From contig JADJPW010000006.1 in the NCBI GenBank assembly GCA_016713035.1, positions 372,001 through 436,000 on the forward strand: a DNA stretch of 64,000 nucleotides. The letters run 5' to 3'. A program made the position numbers and the translations under genes. Of this stretch, positions 1 through 8,890 are shown one piece after another. The notes beneath the pieces were generated by a model that had not been told where the DNA came from, ran no database searches, and saw only the letters and a list, made by a program, of their open reading frames with translations. Positions within the stretch are counted from its first letter, which is position 1. Each line of letters opens with the position of its first letter. This DNA is from Verrucomicrobiaceae bacterium (GTDB lineage Bacteria; Verrucomicrobiota; Verrucomicrobiia; Verrucomicrobiales; Verrucomicrobiaceae).

Positions 1-332
1 ACCTTCGTCTTACCCCTGGGGCACCGCTACCACGCTGCGTGGATGGCTTTTACATGCCCAGCCATCCGCGCACCTACCGCTGGGAGTCCAGCGGCACCCC
101 TCAGTCCCAATATGAGGTATGGCCAGGCCCGGAGGAGCACATCGGGGATGACGCACTCATCCTCATGCCGATGGAGGATTGGAATGGAGATCTCTCGCCA
201 GAGCTCGCAGCCCACTTCTCCCGAGTCGAACGCATCGGCACCATCAGCGTGCCGATCGGCTCAGAGAAACGCGAGTTCGCCGTCCATCGCGGTGAAAAGC
301 TACAAACCTGGAAAGCCATTCGCCCACAATGA
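1..332 (+). CDS. C-terminal end of a membrane glycosyltransferase (GT39/ArnT-like), partial
   Basis: An open frame enters from the left edge and ends at 332, so only about the last 110 residues are seen. The segment has no membrane helix. It has the look of the soluble C-terminal domain of GT39/ArnT-type lipid-linked sugar transferases, which often carry a 'Y.LPS.PR.Y' stretch followed by 'QY..WPG'; here CVDGFYMPSHPRTYRW and QYEVWPGPEE match that pattern. The stop overlaps the start of the next gene (ATGA at 329-332), so the two are probably co-translated. The partner is a PAP2 phosphatase, which fits a lipid-carrier role. Family assignment rests on a short region and is tentative. Confidence 0.5.
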   Translation, partial: LRLTPGAPLPRCVDGFYMPSHPRTYRWESSGTPQSQYEVWPGPEEHIGDDALILMPMEDWNGDLSPELAAHFSRVERIGTISVPIGSEKREFAVHRGEKLQTWKAIRPQ

Positions 333-952
333 CCGCTGCATCCTGGGACATCGAGCTCCTACGGCTCCTCAATCGTGATTGGTCCGCTATTTGGCTCGAC
401 TATCTCATGCCCGCCGTCTCCGCCATCGAGGCCTGGATGCCACCGCTCGTCGTGGTGGCCTTTTTCATCGTCCTCAAAGGTGGTGTGAAGGCCCGTCGCA
501 TGTTTTTATGTGCTGCACTCGCACTCGGCATCGGTGATGCTCTCATCTCCAATACACTCAAAAAGACCATCGGCAGAGTCCGCCCACGCGATGCCATCGA
601 AGGCGTCGTCATACGCGATCTCGGGCGTGCAGAGCCCGCGTTCATGCGCCTCTTTGTGCCGCCTGTGAGCAGCCTCAGTCAGCCAAGTGGAGCGAAAGTC
701 GGTACATCCTTCCCCTCCAGTCATACGATCAATCTTTTCGCCCTCGCGACTGTCATGGCATGTTTTTACCGCCGTCTCGGTGTCGTCACATATGTGCTGG
801 CATTCATCGTCGCCTACTCACGCATCTACTGTGGTGCTCACTGGCCCTCCGACATCCCGCCTAGCATCGCCATCGGCTTGCTCACCGGTTTGGGCGTCGT
901 ATGGGCCATGCGCCGACTCGCTGGCCGCGCCTGGGAGCCTGTCGTGAAATGA
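329..952 (+). CDS. PAP2-family membrane phosphatase
   Basis: 207 residues with several hydrophobic segments. The three motifs of the phosphatidic acid phosphatase type 2 superfamily are visible: K78-x6-RP (K78 to P86), PSSH at 129-132 (PSGH in most members) and SR-x5-H-x3-D (S164 to D175). Such enzymes remove phosphate from lipid phosphates, for example undecaprenyl pyrophosphate or phosphatidylglycerol phosphate, at the outer face of the inner membrane. The ATG overlaps the upstream glycosyltransferase stop by four bases, which suggests a coupled pair in lipid-linked glycan metabolism. The exact substrate cannot be told from sequence. Confidence 0.88.
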   Translation: MTAASWDIELLRLLNRDWSAIWLDYLMPAVSAIEAWMPPLVVVAFFIVLKGGVKARRMFLCAALALGIGDALISNTLKKTIGRVRPRDAIEGVVIRDLGRAEPAFMRLFVPPVSSLSQPSGAKVGTSFPSSHTINLFALATVMACFYRRLGVVTYVLAFIVAYSRIYCGAHWPSDIPPSIAIGLLTGLGVVWAMRRLAGRAWEPVVK

Positions 953-962
953 AGCGGATGCA

Positions 963-1334
963 TCAGCGCTGAACGGCTTCCGCAGGCTGACGGGTGGAGT
1001 TTTTTTCACCCCGAGGCTGCGATGCACGTGGGAACACCGAATAGATATAGATTCCGGTGATGAAGCCGATGATCAGTACGACAGAGATATTCCCCGCTCG
1101 ATAGGCGGCGAAGTCCTGGTGGAGACGCTTCTTATCTAGGCTGCGCATCAGGATGCCCGGCACCTGTAGGGCACAAGGAGTCGCCAGCCCCGCCAGCACG
1201 CAAACGAATAGATTCGGCGTGCGGGGAACGAAATGAATGAAGTGGACCATGGCCACGGCGATTCCGGCCCAAACGAGACTCTGGAAAATCACGCCAGACT
1301 CAATGGAAGAGAGACTTCTGCGAAACATGGCCAT
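963..1334 (-). CDS. small hypothetical membrane protein
   Basis: 123 residues with three or four hydrophobic stretches (about residues 15-35, 40-58 and 82-102) and a charged, Pro/Gln-rich C-terminus. I recognise no family. It converges with the PAP2 gene and is divergent from the beta-propeller gene. ATG codons at 1334 and 1328 are both possible starts. The clear hydrophobic periodicity supports it being real, but no motif confirms it. Confidence 0.5.
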   Translation of the reverse strand: MAMFRRSLSSIESGVIFQSLVWAGIAVAMVHFIHFVPRTPNLFVCVLAGLATPCALQVPGILMRSLDKKRLHQDFAAYRAGNISVVLIIGFITGIYIYSVFPRASQPRGEKNSTRQPAEAVQR

Positions 1335-1394
1335 TCCATAAAGGCAAGACCTAAGGATTGCAAACGCGGCACTTCATTACGATGGGAGGAGACG

Positions 1395-2909
1395 ATGCCG
1401 CTTTTCCCCATTCTCATCACCCTGCTTCTCGGAAGCACTCTGGCCTGGATCTTTTTTACGGAACACACGCTGCGCTCCGCGCTCGTCATTCTCATCCCGC
1501 TGCTCTGGCTGCTGCTGATGAGTCTCTGGTGGGCGCTGCGTCGGCGCGGTCAGCGACTTCGCAGGATGGGGATCATCCTGCTGGCGTGGGCGGTGCTTGC
1601 CGTCTCCTGCATCTATACGCTGCGCATTGATGGCACACAGGATGGTGCGGCTTGGCTGAGTCTGTCGTTCGTATGGCAGGAAAAAGCAGTCCATGGCCTC
1701 ACCACGGCACCCCAGGCCGTTCCGACCTCCGAGCTCGCACCCACGCCTGCTGGCGTGCAGGACATGCCGCGCTTCCTCGGTGAAAAAGGGGATGGAGTGC
1801 TGCCAGCTGGGGAGTTCTCGACAGATTGGGCTGGCAGACCGCCACGGGAAGTGTGGCGGATACCGATGGGCGCTGGCTGGAGTGGATTCGCTGTGGTGGG
1901 GAATCGAGCCGTCACCCAGGAACAGCGTGGAGAGCTGGAGTGCGTGACTTGCTACGAGCTGAGTAGCGGCAGACTGCTCTGGTCTCACAGTGAAAAGGCT
2001 TTTTTCACCGAGCTGATGGGCGGAGATGGCCCGCGTGCGACTCCCACCATTCATGCTGCATCGAATGCGGTATTCACAGTCGGAGCGACGGGGTTACTCC
2101 ATTGCCTGGATCTGAGCACCGGGGCGAAAAAGTGGCAGGCGCATTTGCTCAAGGACGCCGGAGCTACAAAAAATCTCGAATGGGGCAAAAGCGCCTCGCC
2201 GCTGCTCACCGCAGCGCATGTCATCTGCTCTGGCGGTGACAATGGGGCCTCACTGGTGGCTTATGATCGGAACAATGGCCAACCCGCATGGAAAGCTGGC
2301 ACGGATGGCGGCAGCTACGCTTCACCCGTGCAAATGCGGCTCGATGGGCGTGAGCAAATCATCACGGTGAATCGTCACAGCGTCAGCGGACATGATCCGT
2401 CTGCTGGGACCGTGCTGTGGACATTCGATTGGTCAGAGACTTTTCCGAAAGTCGCCCAGCCAGTCGCCTTGAGCGAAAACGAGATCCTCATCACCTCCAG
2501 CTACGGTGTGAAGTCACACCGTCTCCGCCTACAAAATGGCCTCGTCACGGTGCTCTGGGCAGAGAGTACACCCCGCACGAAATTCAGTAGCGTCAGCGTC
2601 TTTGGCTCACACGCGTATGCTTTGGACGAAGGCATGTTTTGCTGCGTAAACCTGGAAAATGGCGAGCGCCTGTGGCGTGAGGGCCGCTACGGTTACGGCC
2701 AGCAAATCCTCATCGGCGAGGAGCTCATTCTCCTCCAGGCAGAAAAAGGCCCCGTAGTGCTCATCCGGCCAGATCCGGCCAAACTCATCGAAATAGCCCG
2801 CATAGAGGCACTCAGCAGTAAAACCTGGAATCCGCCCACCCTAGCAGGGCGCTGGCTCTTGCTGCGAAACGACCGCGAGGCAGTCTGCTATGAGCTACAG
2901 AGCAAGTGA
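1395..2909 (+). CDS. membrane-anchored PQQ-like beta-propeller protein
   Basis: The frame is open from 1233, but the ATG at 1395 is preceded by GGGAGGAG and starts directly at a hydrophobic segment, so it is preferred; this gives 504 residues and avoids overlap with the opposite-strand gene. The first 75 or so residues hold three predicted membrane helices. The rest has PQQ-enzyme-like repeats of the type 'G..LW' (GRLLWSHS, GAKKWQAH, NNGQPAWKAG, GTVLWTFDW, NGERLWREG), consistent with an eight-blade-like propeller in the periplasm. There is no catalytic signature of a true quinoprotein dehydrogenase; many such proteins in this phylum are scaffolds of unknown function. Confidence 0.8.
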   Translation: MPLFPILITLLLGSTLAWIFFTEHTLRSALVILIPLLWLLLMSLWWALRRRGQRLRRMGIILLAWAVLAVSCIYTLRIDGTQDGAAWLSLSFVWQEKAVHGLTTAPQAVPTSELAPTPAGVQDMPRFLGEKGDGVLPAGEFSTDWAGRPPREVWRIPMGAGWSGFAVVGNRAVTQEQRGELECVTCYELSSGRLLWSHSEKAFFTELMGGDGPRATPTIHAASNAVFTVGATGLLHCLDLSTGAKKWQAHLLKDAGATKNLEWGKSASPLLTAAHVICSGGDNGASLVAYDRNNGQPAWKAGTDGGSYASPVQMRLDGREQIITVNRHSVSGHDPSAGTVLWTFDWSETFPKVAQPVALSENEILITSSYGVKSHRLRLQNGLVTVLWAESTPRTKFSSVSVFGSHAYALDEGMFCCVNLENGERLWREGRYGYGQQILIGEELILLQAEKGPVVLIRPDPAKLIEIARIEALSSKTWNPPTLAGRWLLLRNDREAVCYELQSK

Positions 2910-2918
2910 GCCGAGTTT

Positions 2919-4782
2919 TTAATTGATCGCTCGCATGTAGCAGGCCCGCTCCTCAGGGAACATGATGGCCTGTGGGCTGATATCCTTGATGACGCCGATA
3001 GCCTGCTCTTTGAAACCGCCCGCAGCAGCGATGGCGGCGAAAACCGCACGCTGGCCCTCCGTGAGGTGATTGAGATCCATGTGCTGGAGGTATCTGGTGG
3101 CCTGCTGCTGGTCCTGGAGCCGGTAGTAGGCCAGAGAGACCAGTAGGTGGCGGTGATTGTCACTGGGCTGGTTCTGGAGCAGTTTGGCGGCTTTTTTTGA
3201 GGCTAGTTTCGATGTCGTTGCCCAAGAGAATGCTGCCGTAAAGATACTGGTCTAGAAACTGACTATCCTCTGGGAAACGAGCGATGGCGTCGCGGCAGGC
3301 ATTGAAATAAGACTCAGAGTTTCCGTTCTTCTGGCTAGCTGACAGCAGGCCGATGAAGGAATCACGCTCGATGCGCGGGGAGCTGGAGGTGGCGGCAGCA
3401 CGGGCTGCACGGATGGTGAGCCGGTAGGCATCCTCCGCGATGTCAAAGTGACCACGGGCGTCTGCATACTGCGCGATGCGCTGGAGTGAGTCATAACGGG
3501 AAGCCTGCTGTGCGAGGCTCTTTGCATCGATGAGTTTTGCGCGGAGCTCGTCTGCCGGCTTTTTTTCCACGAAGGCTAAATGGGCACGGAACATGGAGTG
3601 TGTCACTGGATCGAGGATTTTGGCGACCGCTGGGTTTTCGATGATGGACTCGATCTGCTTAAAACGGGCAATATCCGTCTGGCCGACGATCGTGAGGGCC
3701 GTGAGGTAGGTCTCCAGTAGCCCCTGATGGGCCATCGCCTCGGACTCAGGCAGGATATTGATGATATCGAGGAACATCTGCTCCTGCTTTAGCCAGAAGA
3801 CGAAGGGGAAGAGCTGGTCACGCTTTTTGTTCTGAAAAAAGGTCCGTGCTTCACTGATGATGGCGCGTTTGCGATCTGGCTCGAGCTTCACCTCACGGGC
3901 GATGGCGGCGATGTAATGCCGCTCGTTAGCACGGGGGTGTTTTTTCAGGCGATAGATGAGCTTGCGCTGCATGTCGGGTGCCATGCTGGGGACAGAGTCG
4001 AGGAATTCGATCGCTTTGAGTCCGTCCGTATCGTCTTTTTGGGCGATCTTCCACACGTTCTCGACTGCGGAGCTGATGTTGGATGGGATGCCAGACTCTA
4101 CCTGGGCACGTCCCAGTCGGATGATGTTCTCCACGTCATTGGGATTTTTTGAAACGACCTCCTCCAGCACCTTCAGGGCTAGAGCGTGCTTGCTGGTCTT
4201 GCCCCACACCTCTTCCGCCAGTTTCGCGAGCGGTAGGCTGTCCGGCTCTGTTTTGAGCAGTCGCTCCAGCTCGGCATCGGCTTCCTTATCACGTTTGAGG
4301 CTCTTGAGTGCCCGCACACGGCGCATTTTATCCTCCAGTGTCTCTGCGCCCATGTCTTTGAGTTTATCCACAAAGTAGAGAGCATGTTGCTGCCCCATCA
4401 GGGTGAAGAACTCCGCATTGATGCGCACGGCTTCTGCATTGTGTGGCGCCTTGGTGTAGGCTTCTTGGGCCTTCCAGACGGCATTCGCGATCTGGCCGTT
4501 TTCCATCAGATCTCGGGCCTCACGCACCATGCCTTCCGCCTGGCTGCTCTGGAAGGAGTCTTGGATGGGCTTAGCATACAGGATAGCGGCTACCAGCAGC
4601 GCGGCAGAGAGGCTGACGATGATGCCCACGGCCATCATACGAGCCACTGGGGACTGGCGGTCACGATCAGCCACGGAGGCTGGCACCAGCCACCGCCAAG
4701 CCCGCACAAATGGCCGCAGCAGCGGATTCCACCGCTCTGGGGTGTTTTGCCTTGTTGGATCGACTTCTTGGTTGGTGAGCAT
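2919..4782 (-). CDS. TPR-repeat membrane protein with a +1 frame break near its C-terminus
   Basis: The uninterrupted frame runs 4782 to 3160 (540 residues). It has one membrane helix at about residues 50-70 after a charged cytoplasmic N-terminus, then helical TPR-like repeats. At a run of seven T (3192-3198 on the plus strand, A7 in the message) the next frame continues with an obviously matching helical sequence (AAKLLQNQPSDNHRHLLVSL and onward, containing a further TPR unit) to a stop at 2919. Reading through needs one base fewer in the run. The full product would be about 620 residues. Either an indel or sequencing error, or slippage on A7, explains this. Function is unknown; TPR domains usually bind partner proteins. 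Confidence 0.75.
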
Positions 4783-4903
4783 GGAGGTAGAAAGATTGAC
4801 CGATGATAAGACTCCTACTTTCAGGCGTCACGTTGAAATTTCACCGTCCTCCCCCCTGGATTCGGCCCTGTGCGCCAACTGACTGCATCGGCTATGACCG
4901 CTC

Positions 4904-4926
4904 ATTTTGGCAGATATTGCCAAAAA
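4904..4926. promoter_or_regulatory. short palindrome upstream of the TPR gene
   Basis: TTTTGGCA and TGCCAAAA form 8-bp inverted arms around a short A/T loop in the 280-bp gap between the Rieske gene and the TPR gene, both on the minus strand. With flanking A/T runs it could be a bidirectional terminator for the Rieske transcript or an operator for the TPR gene. The rest of the gap (4783-5065) shows nothing else I can name. Confidence 0.35.
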
Positions 4927-5065
4927 TAGCCTCTGTTTTTGAATTCGGCGGCTTTTTGCGATGCAGGAGGCACTCTGGGGCCTAGCTCAATCCACCATGT
5001 GTAGCATGAGGTTGAGTTTCTTTCGCCACAGCACACTCGGGAGCTTTTTGGTGATGAATGATGCG

Positions 5066-5374
5066 CTATTCGATTTCGACAAAAACCTGGCCGTCAGAGA
5101 TGACCACGTTGTGGCGGCATACGTCTTCACCAGCAATGGAGGTTTGTTCTACGCCGGTGGCGAGCTCGAATACGGCCCCGTGCCACGGGCAGGTGACGCA
5201 GCCTGCATCCACGGAGCCTTCAGAAAGTGGGCCGCCTTGGTGAGGACAAGTGTCGTCGATGGCATAGAGGGCTCCATCGGAGTTAAAGACGGCGATGCGC
5301 CGCCCGCCGACATCATAGGCACGGGCTTCGCCGGGTGGGATTTCGCTGATGGTTGAGATGTGGTGCTGTTCCAT
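5066..5374 (-). CDS. Rieske [2Fe-2S] protein, NirD-like
   Basis: 102 residues, the size of stand-alone Rieske ferredoxins and nitrite reductase small subunits. The two cluster-binding boxes are CPHQGG (C43, H45) and CPWHGA (C62, H65). No signal peptide is present, so it is cytoplasmic. It lies just downstream of a ferritin gene on the same strand, and the pair may be co-transcribed. No nitrite reductase large subunit or dioxygenase is nearby, so its electron partner is unknown. Confidence 0.88.
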   Translation of the reverse strand: MEQHHISTISEIPPGEARAYDVGGRRIAVFNSDGALYAIDDTCPHQGGPLSEGSVDAGCVTCPWHGAVFELATGVEQTSIAGEDVCRHNVVISDGQVFVEIE

Positions 5375-5422
5375 AGGTTTAGGTTGTTTGATGGTTGCTT
5401 CACGAAGGTCGTTTCAGAAGAG

Positions 5423-5950
5423 CTACGGGGTGAGTGCAGCTTGAGTGCCGGATGGTGCGCCTGGACGCCCGCCTGCCTCACGATCAAGCACGAGGAGGCT
5501 GGCGGGATCATCGCCAGCGAGTTTCAGGCGATCCAGCATGTCGCGCACGCTTTTCTCCTCCTGCATCTGCTCGTTCAGAAACCAGAGCAGCAGATTTTTC
5601 GAGCCATGGTCCCGCACCTTCTCAGCGACCTCATAGAGGTCATTGATCTGTGCAGTGACCTCTTTTTCCTGCTTGAGGCTGTGTGCGAAAACATCCTGCG
5701 GTGATTTGAAGTCATGCTTGGGCTTGGAGATGGGTTTCAGCTCTACCTTCGCGTCACGGTTGACGAGGTATTGATAAAACTTCAGCGCATGAAGGGTCTC
5801 CTCGCGGCTCTGGGCGAACATCCACTGGGCGAAACCTGCATACGGTGTCTGTTCGAACCATGCCGCCATCGCGAGGTAGGAGTAGGATGCGGCCATCTCG
5901 TTGTTGATTTGGTCGTTGAGGAGCTTGGAGAGGTCTGATGAGAGTTTCAT
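5423..5950 (-). CDS. ftnA: ferritin, non-haem (FtnA type)
   Basis: 175 residues with the four-helix ferritin pattern: an N-terminal 'LN.QINNEMAASYSYLAMA' helix, a second helix with EETLHALKFYQYL, and a fourth helix with NEQMQEEKSVRDML. These supply the usual Glu/His ferroxidase ligands. It stores iron as ferric mineral in a 24-mer in the cytoplasm. The C-terminus (about 15 residues rich in Gly, Pro and Ala) extends beyond the core fold. It lies between fumC and the Rieske gene, all on the minus strand. Confidence 0.92.
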   Translation of the reverse strand: MKLSSDLSKLLNDQINNEMAASYSYLAMAAWFEQTPYAGFAQWMFAQSREETLHALKFYQYLVNRDAKVELKPISKPKHDFKSPQDVFAHSLKQEKEVTAQINDLYEVAEKVRDHGSKNLLLWFLNEQMQEEKSVRDMLDRLKLAGDDPASLLVLDREAGGRPGAPSGTQAALTP

Positions 5951-6004
5951 GGTGGGATGGGTTTGTGCTTTTGGGGTTACTGATGTGCGGGGTGGATAGA
6001 CGAG

Positions 6005-7423
6005 TTACTGCAGGAGGACGCCAATGCTCGGTGCACACATGCGGGCAGGGTCGAGGGCTTGATTGAGTTCGGCGGCGGTGATGCCGAGTTCAGTGAGTCG
6101 ATCGAGACAGAGTTGCCTCACCGTGATACCGGTCTGGGCGCTTTCTTTGGCAATGATGGCCGCTCTGTCATAGCCAAGTAGCGGGATCAAGCCGGTGGCC
6201 ATGGCGAGACTGGACTCGATGAGATCTTGGCAGCGTTCCTTCCTGGCCGTGATGCCCTCCACGCAACGCTCGCGGAAGAGCTGTGCAGAAGTAGCCAGCA
6301 ATCCGATGCTCTCCAGCAACGCTGCGGCGAGGGCTGGCATCATGACGTTTAGCTCAAAATTGCTGCCCGCAGCAGCGCACCAGGTGACGGTGGCATCATT
6401 GCCAAAAACTCGTGCGCAGACCTGCATCAGGCTCTCGCTCATGACGGGATTCACTTTGCCAGGCATGATGCTGCTGCCGGGCTGGTTAGCTGGCAGGGCG
6501 ATCTCGCCAATGGCGCATTGCGGACCTGAGCCGAGCCAACGAATGTCATTGGCTATCTTAAAAAGGCTGGTGGCGATGGTTTTGAGCTGACCGCTGACTT
6601 CTACGAGTGAATCCTTGGCCGACTGAGCTTCGAAGTGATCCTTTGCCTCGCGAAATGGAAGACCGGTCTTATCCGCGAGCAGTCGGATCGCCACTGTAGG
6701 GAAGTCAGGATGACGATTCAGTCCTGTGCCCACGGCAGTGCCACCGAGTGGGATCTCGGCGACAGTCTTGATGGCTTTGTGAACGCGATCCACGCTGTGC
6801 TCGATCTGCCGTGCATAGCCGTGGAACTCCTGCCCGAGCCGCACTGGCGAGGCATCCATGAGGTGCGTGCGGCCAATTTTGAGCACGTCCATGAAATCCG
6901 TGCCTTTCTGCGTGAGCGCCGCTTGGAGCATCTCCAGAGAAGGCAAAAGCTTGCCGCTGAGTTCCTGCGCAACGGCCAGATGCACGGCAGTGGGAAACGT
7001 GTCATTGGACGACTGGCCCATGTTGGCATGATCGTTCGGATGAATCGGTTCCTTTGCCCCGATGGGCTTCCCGGCAAGCTGGCAAGCGCGGTTCGAGATG
7101 ACCTCGTTCACGTTCATGTTGGTGCTCGTGCCAGAGCCGGTCTGGTAGATGTCGAGCACGAAATGAGCGTCGAGCTTCCCCTCCGCGATCTCGAGCGCAG
7201 CCTGCTCGATGAGGTCGGCCTTGTTCTTTGGCAGTAGTCCTAGCTCGCCATTCGCACGAGCTGCGGCCCATTTGATGACGCCGTAGGCGTGAATGATCGA
7301 GCTTGGTATGAGTTGCCCACTCACGGGGAAGTTGAGAACTGCACGCTGCGTGGAGGCCCCGTAAAGTGCTGCTATCGGCACAGACATTTCGCCCATGCTA
7401 TCGGTCTCGATGCGAGTCGTCAT
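6005..7423 (-). CDS. fumC: class II fumarate hydratase
   Basis: 472 residues, standard for FumC. The superfamily signature GSSIMPGKVNP is intact, together with the GSGTSTNMNVNEVI and GRTHLMDA stretches that line the active site. The enzyme interconverts fumarate and malate in the citric acid cycle without an iron-sulphur cluster. The N-terminus (TRIETDSMGEM) matches other fumarases, fixing the start. The neighbouring minus-strand genes (ferritin, Rieske) suggest an oxygen- or iron-related setting, but operon membership is not proven. Confidence 0.97.
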   Translation of the reverse strand: MTTRIETDSMGEMSVPIAALYGASTQRAVLNFPVSGQLIPSSIIHAYGVIKWAAARANGELGLLPKNKADLIEQAALEIAEGKLDAHFVLDIYQTGSGTSTNMNVNEVISNRACQLAGKPIGAKEPIHPNDHANMGQSSNDTFPTAVHLAVAQELSGKLLPSLEMLQAALTQKGTDFMDVLKIGRTHLMDASPVRLGQEFHGYARQIEHSVDRVHKAIKTVAEIPLGGTAVGTGLNRHPDFPTVAIRLLADKTGLPFREAKDHFEAQSAKDSLVEVSGQLKTIATSLFKIANDIRWLGSGPQCAIGEIALPANQPGSSIMPGKVNPVMSESLMQVCARVFGNDATVTWCAAAGSNFELNVMMPALAAALLESIGLLATSAQLFRERCVEGITARKERCQDLIESSLAMATGLIPLLGYDRAAIIAKESAQTGITVRQLCLDRLTELGITAAELNQALDPARMCAPSIGVLLQ

Positions 7424-7456
7424 AGCAGATTGAAGATTGGTAACTAAAAGTGAACG

Positions 7457-7750
7457 CTACTTCAAAAGAAGGTTCTCGATCTGCGCATGGGTCATGTTCA
7501 ACTTCTGCGCTAGGTGGGCCATGACAGCCTCATCGTGGCCGCCCTGACAAAGAAAGTCATCATCCGTCAGCTCCTTGAATGCCATCATGAGCGCTCTTTT
7601 TGTCCGTTCCCAGTCGGTTCCAGTTGGCGCAGCCTCTAGAGTGATGTGGGCCTGCTCGTGGCTCAGGCCTGCGTTCCATGACGGAGGATCGCTGGCTGGG
7701 AAAGACTCCTTCATCGCCTCGTCCACACGCTCTTGATCGGTTAAATGCAC
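7457..7750 (-). CDS. small CsbD-like stress-type protein
   Basis: 97 residues. The N-terminus has the ESFPASDPPSWN motif found in many short bacterial proteins of unknown role. The C-terminal half (WERTKRALMMAFKELTDDDF followed by a short helix) resembles the CsbD-family pattern 'W...KGK.KE.WG.LTDDDL...G..D.L.G.L...YG', though weakly. CsbD proteins are induced by general stress. The assignment is my inference from spacing and acidic residues; it should be treated as hypothetical. Confidence 0.6.
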   Translation of the reverse strand: MHLTDQERVDEAMKESFPASDPPSWNAGLSHEQAHITLEAAPTGTDWERTKRALMMAFKELTDDDFLCQGGHDEAVMAHLAQKLNMTHAQIENLLLK

Positions 7751-7978
7751 CGCCTCCTACGACATAGAAGTATCCGAATGCGCTTTCATGGTGGATGAAG
7801 CAAAAAAACGCTGAGTGCGATCCTGCCTGACTCCTTATACGCGTGTTTGCGGAGCAATACGAGACTTTATTTGGTGCCGCTGGCCTTTGTCGTCGCTGAA
7901 ATATGGAGTGAATACTTTAAAAAACAGCGGAAGCTCTAACGAAGACCGGTGAAACAACCTCAACCTGATTTACCCAAT

Positions 7979-8335
7979 ATGATCCAGGTGAAACGAATCT
8001 ATGAACCGCCGTCAAAGTCGGACGGCCAGCGGCTGCTGGTGGAGAGGCTTTGGCCTCGGGGGATGAAAAAAGAAGCCGCCCAACTGAGTGCATGGATACG
8101 CGATGCAGCACCCAGCACCGCGCTTCGACAATGGTTCAAGCATGATCCTGAAAAGTGGACTGAGTTTCAGCGGCGTTATCGCGAGGAGTTGGATCAACAT
8201 CCTGAAGCCTGGCAACCCATTGTGACGGCTGCACGCAAGGGCAGGGTGACGCTGCTTTTCAGCTCTCACGATGCTGAGCACAACAATGTGGTGGCACTGA
8301 AGGCCTATCTTGAGCCGCATCTGCACGCGGGCTAG
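7979..8335 (+). CDS. DUF488 (YeaO-like) family protein
   Basis: The frame is open from a GTG at 7949, but the ATG at 7979 begins exactly at the family start (MIQVKRIYEPPSKSDG), giving 118 residues. The conserved blocks VERLWPRGMKKE, WFKHDPEKWTEFQRRYREEL and VTLLFSSHDAEHNNV identify DUF488. The family is small, cytoplasmic and of unknown biochemical role. Confidence 0.88.
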   Translation: MIQVKRIYEPPSKSDGQRLLVERLWPRGMKKEAAQLSAWIRDAAPSTALRQWFKHDPEKWTEFQRRYREELDQHPEAWQPIVTAARKGRVTLLFSSHDAEHNNVVALKAYLEPHLHAG

Positions 8336-8677
8336 GAGTGCCTAGGGACGCGCTGATTTTGCAGCGAAAACCTGCGATTCAGCCTTTCAGATCCGCCACA
8401 GGCCGTGTTGATGGAGTGGGTGCGGACAGGCTTATCCGCTCCTTTGAGCAGTGTGCACCGTGATGGCGAGCAGCAGCCAGAACTAGAGTGCCAATCGGTG
8501 AACTGCATACCCTCCGCAGCGAGCTGGTCCAGGTTGGGCGTGGGTATTTTGGAGTGCTCTACGTTGTTCGCGTGCATGTCGCCAAAGCCGAAATCGTCAT
8601 TGAGGATGAGGGCGATGTTCGGGGGCCTCGCTAGGAGTGCTGGGCAGAGGGACGAGGAAAAGAAGAAGGTGCTTCAT
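8335..8677 (-). pseudogene. sulfatase relic (N-terminal fragment, frameshifted)
   Basis: Reading the minus strand from an ATG at 8677 gives a signal-peptide-like start (MKHLLLFLVPLPS). A change of frame then yields NIALILNDDFGFGD, KIPTPNLDQLAAEGMQFTDW and SSSGCCSPSR. These are the N-terminal hallmarks of formylglycine-dependent sulfatases, including the C-x-P-S-R site. After about 20 more residues homology stops, so roughly three quarters of the gene is gone. Verrucomicrobial genomes often hold many sulfatases, and this looks like a decayed copy. The rest of the 8336-8890 gap holds nothing else I can support. Confidence 0.72.
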
Positions 8678-8890
8678 GCATGTGACGGGTGATTTTGCTG
8701 GCAGCTCTGGATATGGAGTCAGGAAGCCCACATAAGTCGGATAATGCAGGGAAGGCCCAGGTTTGCGCATCGGTGTGAGCGTCATTTTGCGACTGGAACT
8801 TTCTTCTTGGCGGCGCAGAAATTCTTCGCCATTGCAGTTGGCTAATTATACACCGTCCTGCTATCGCCCACGTCATCTGATTTTTCGCTC

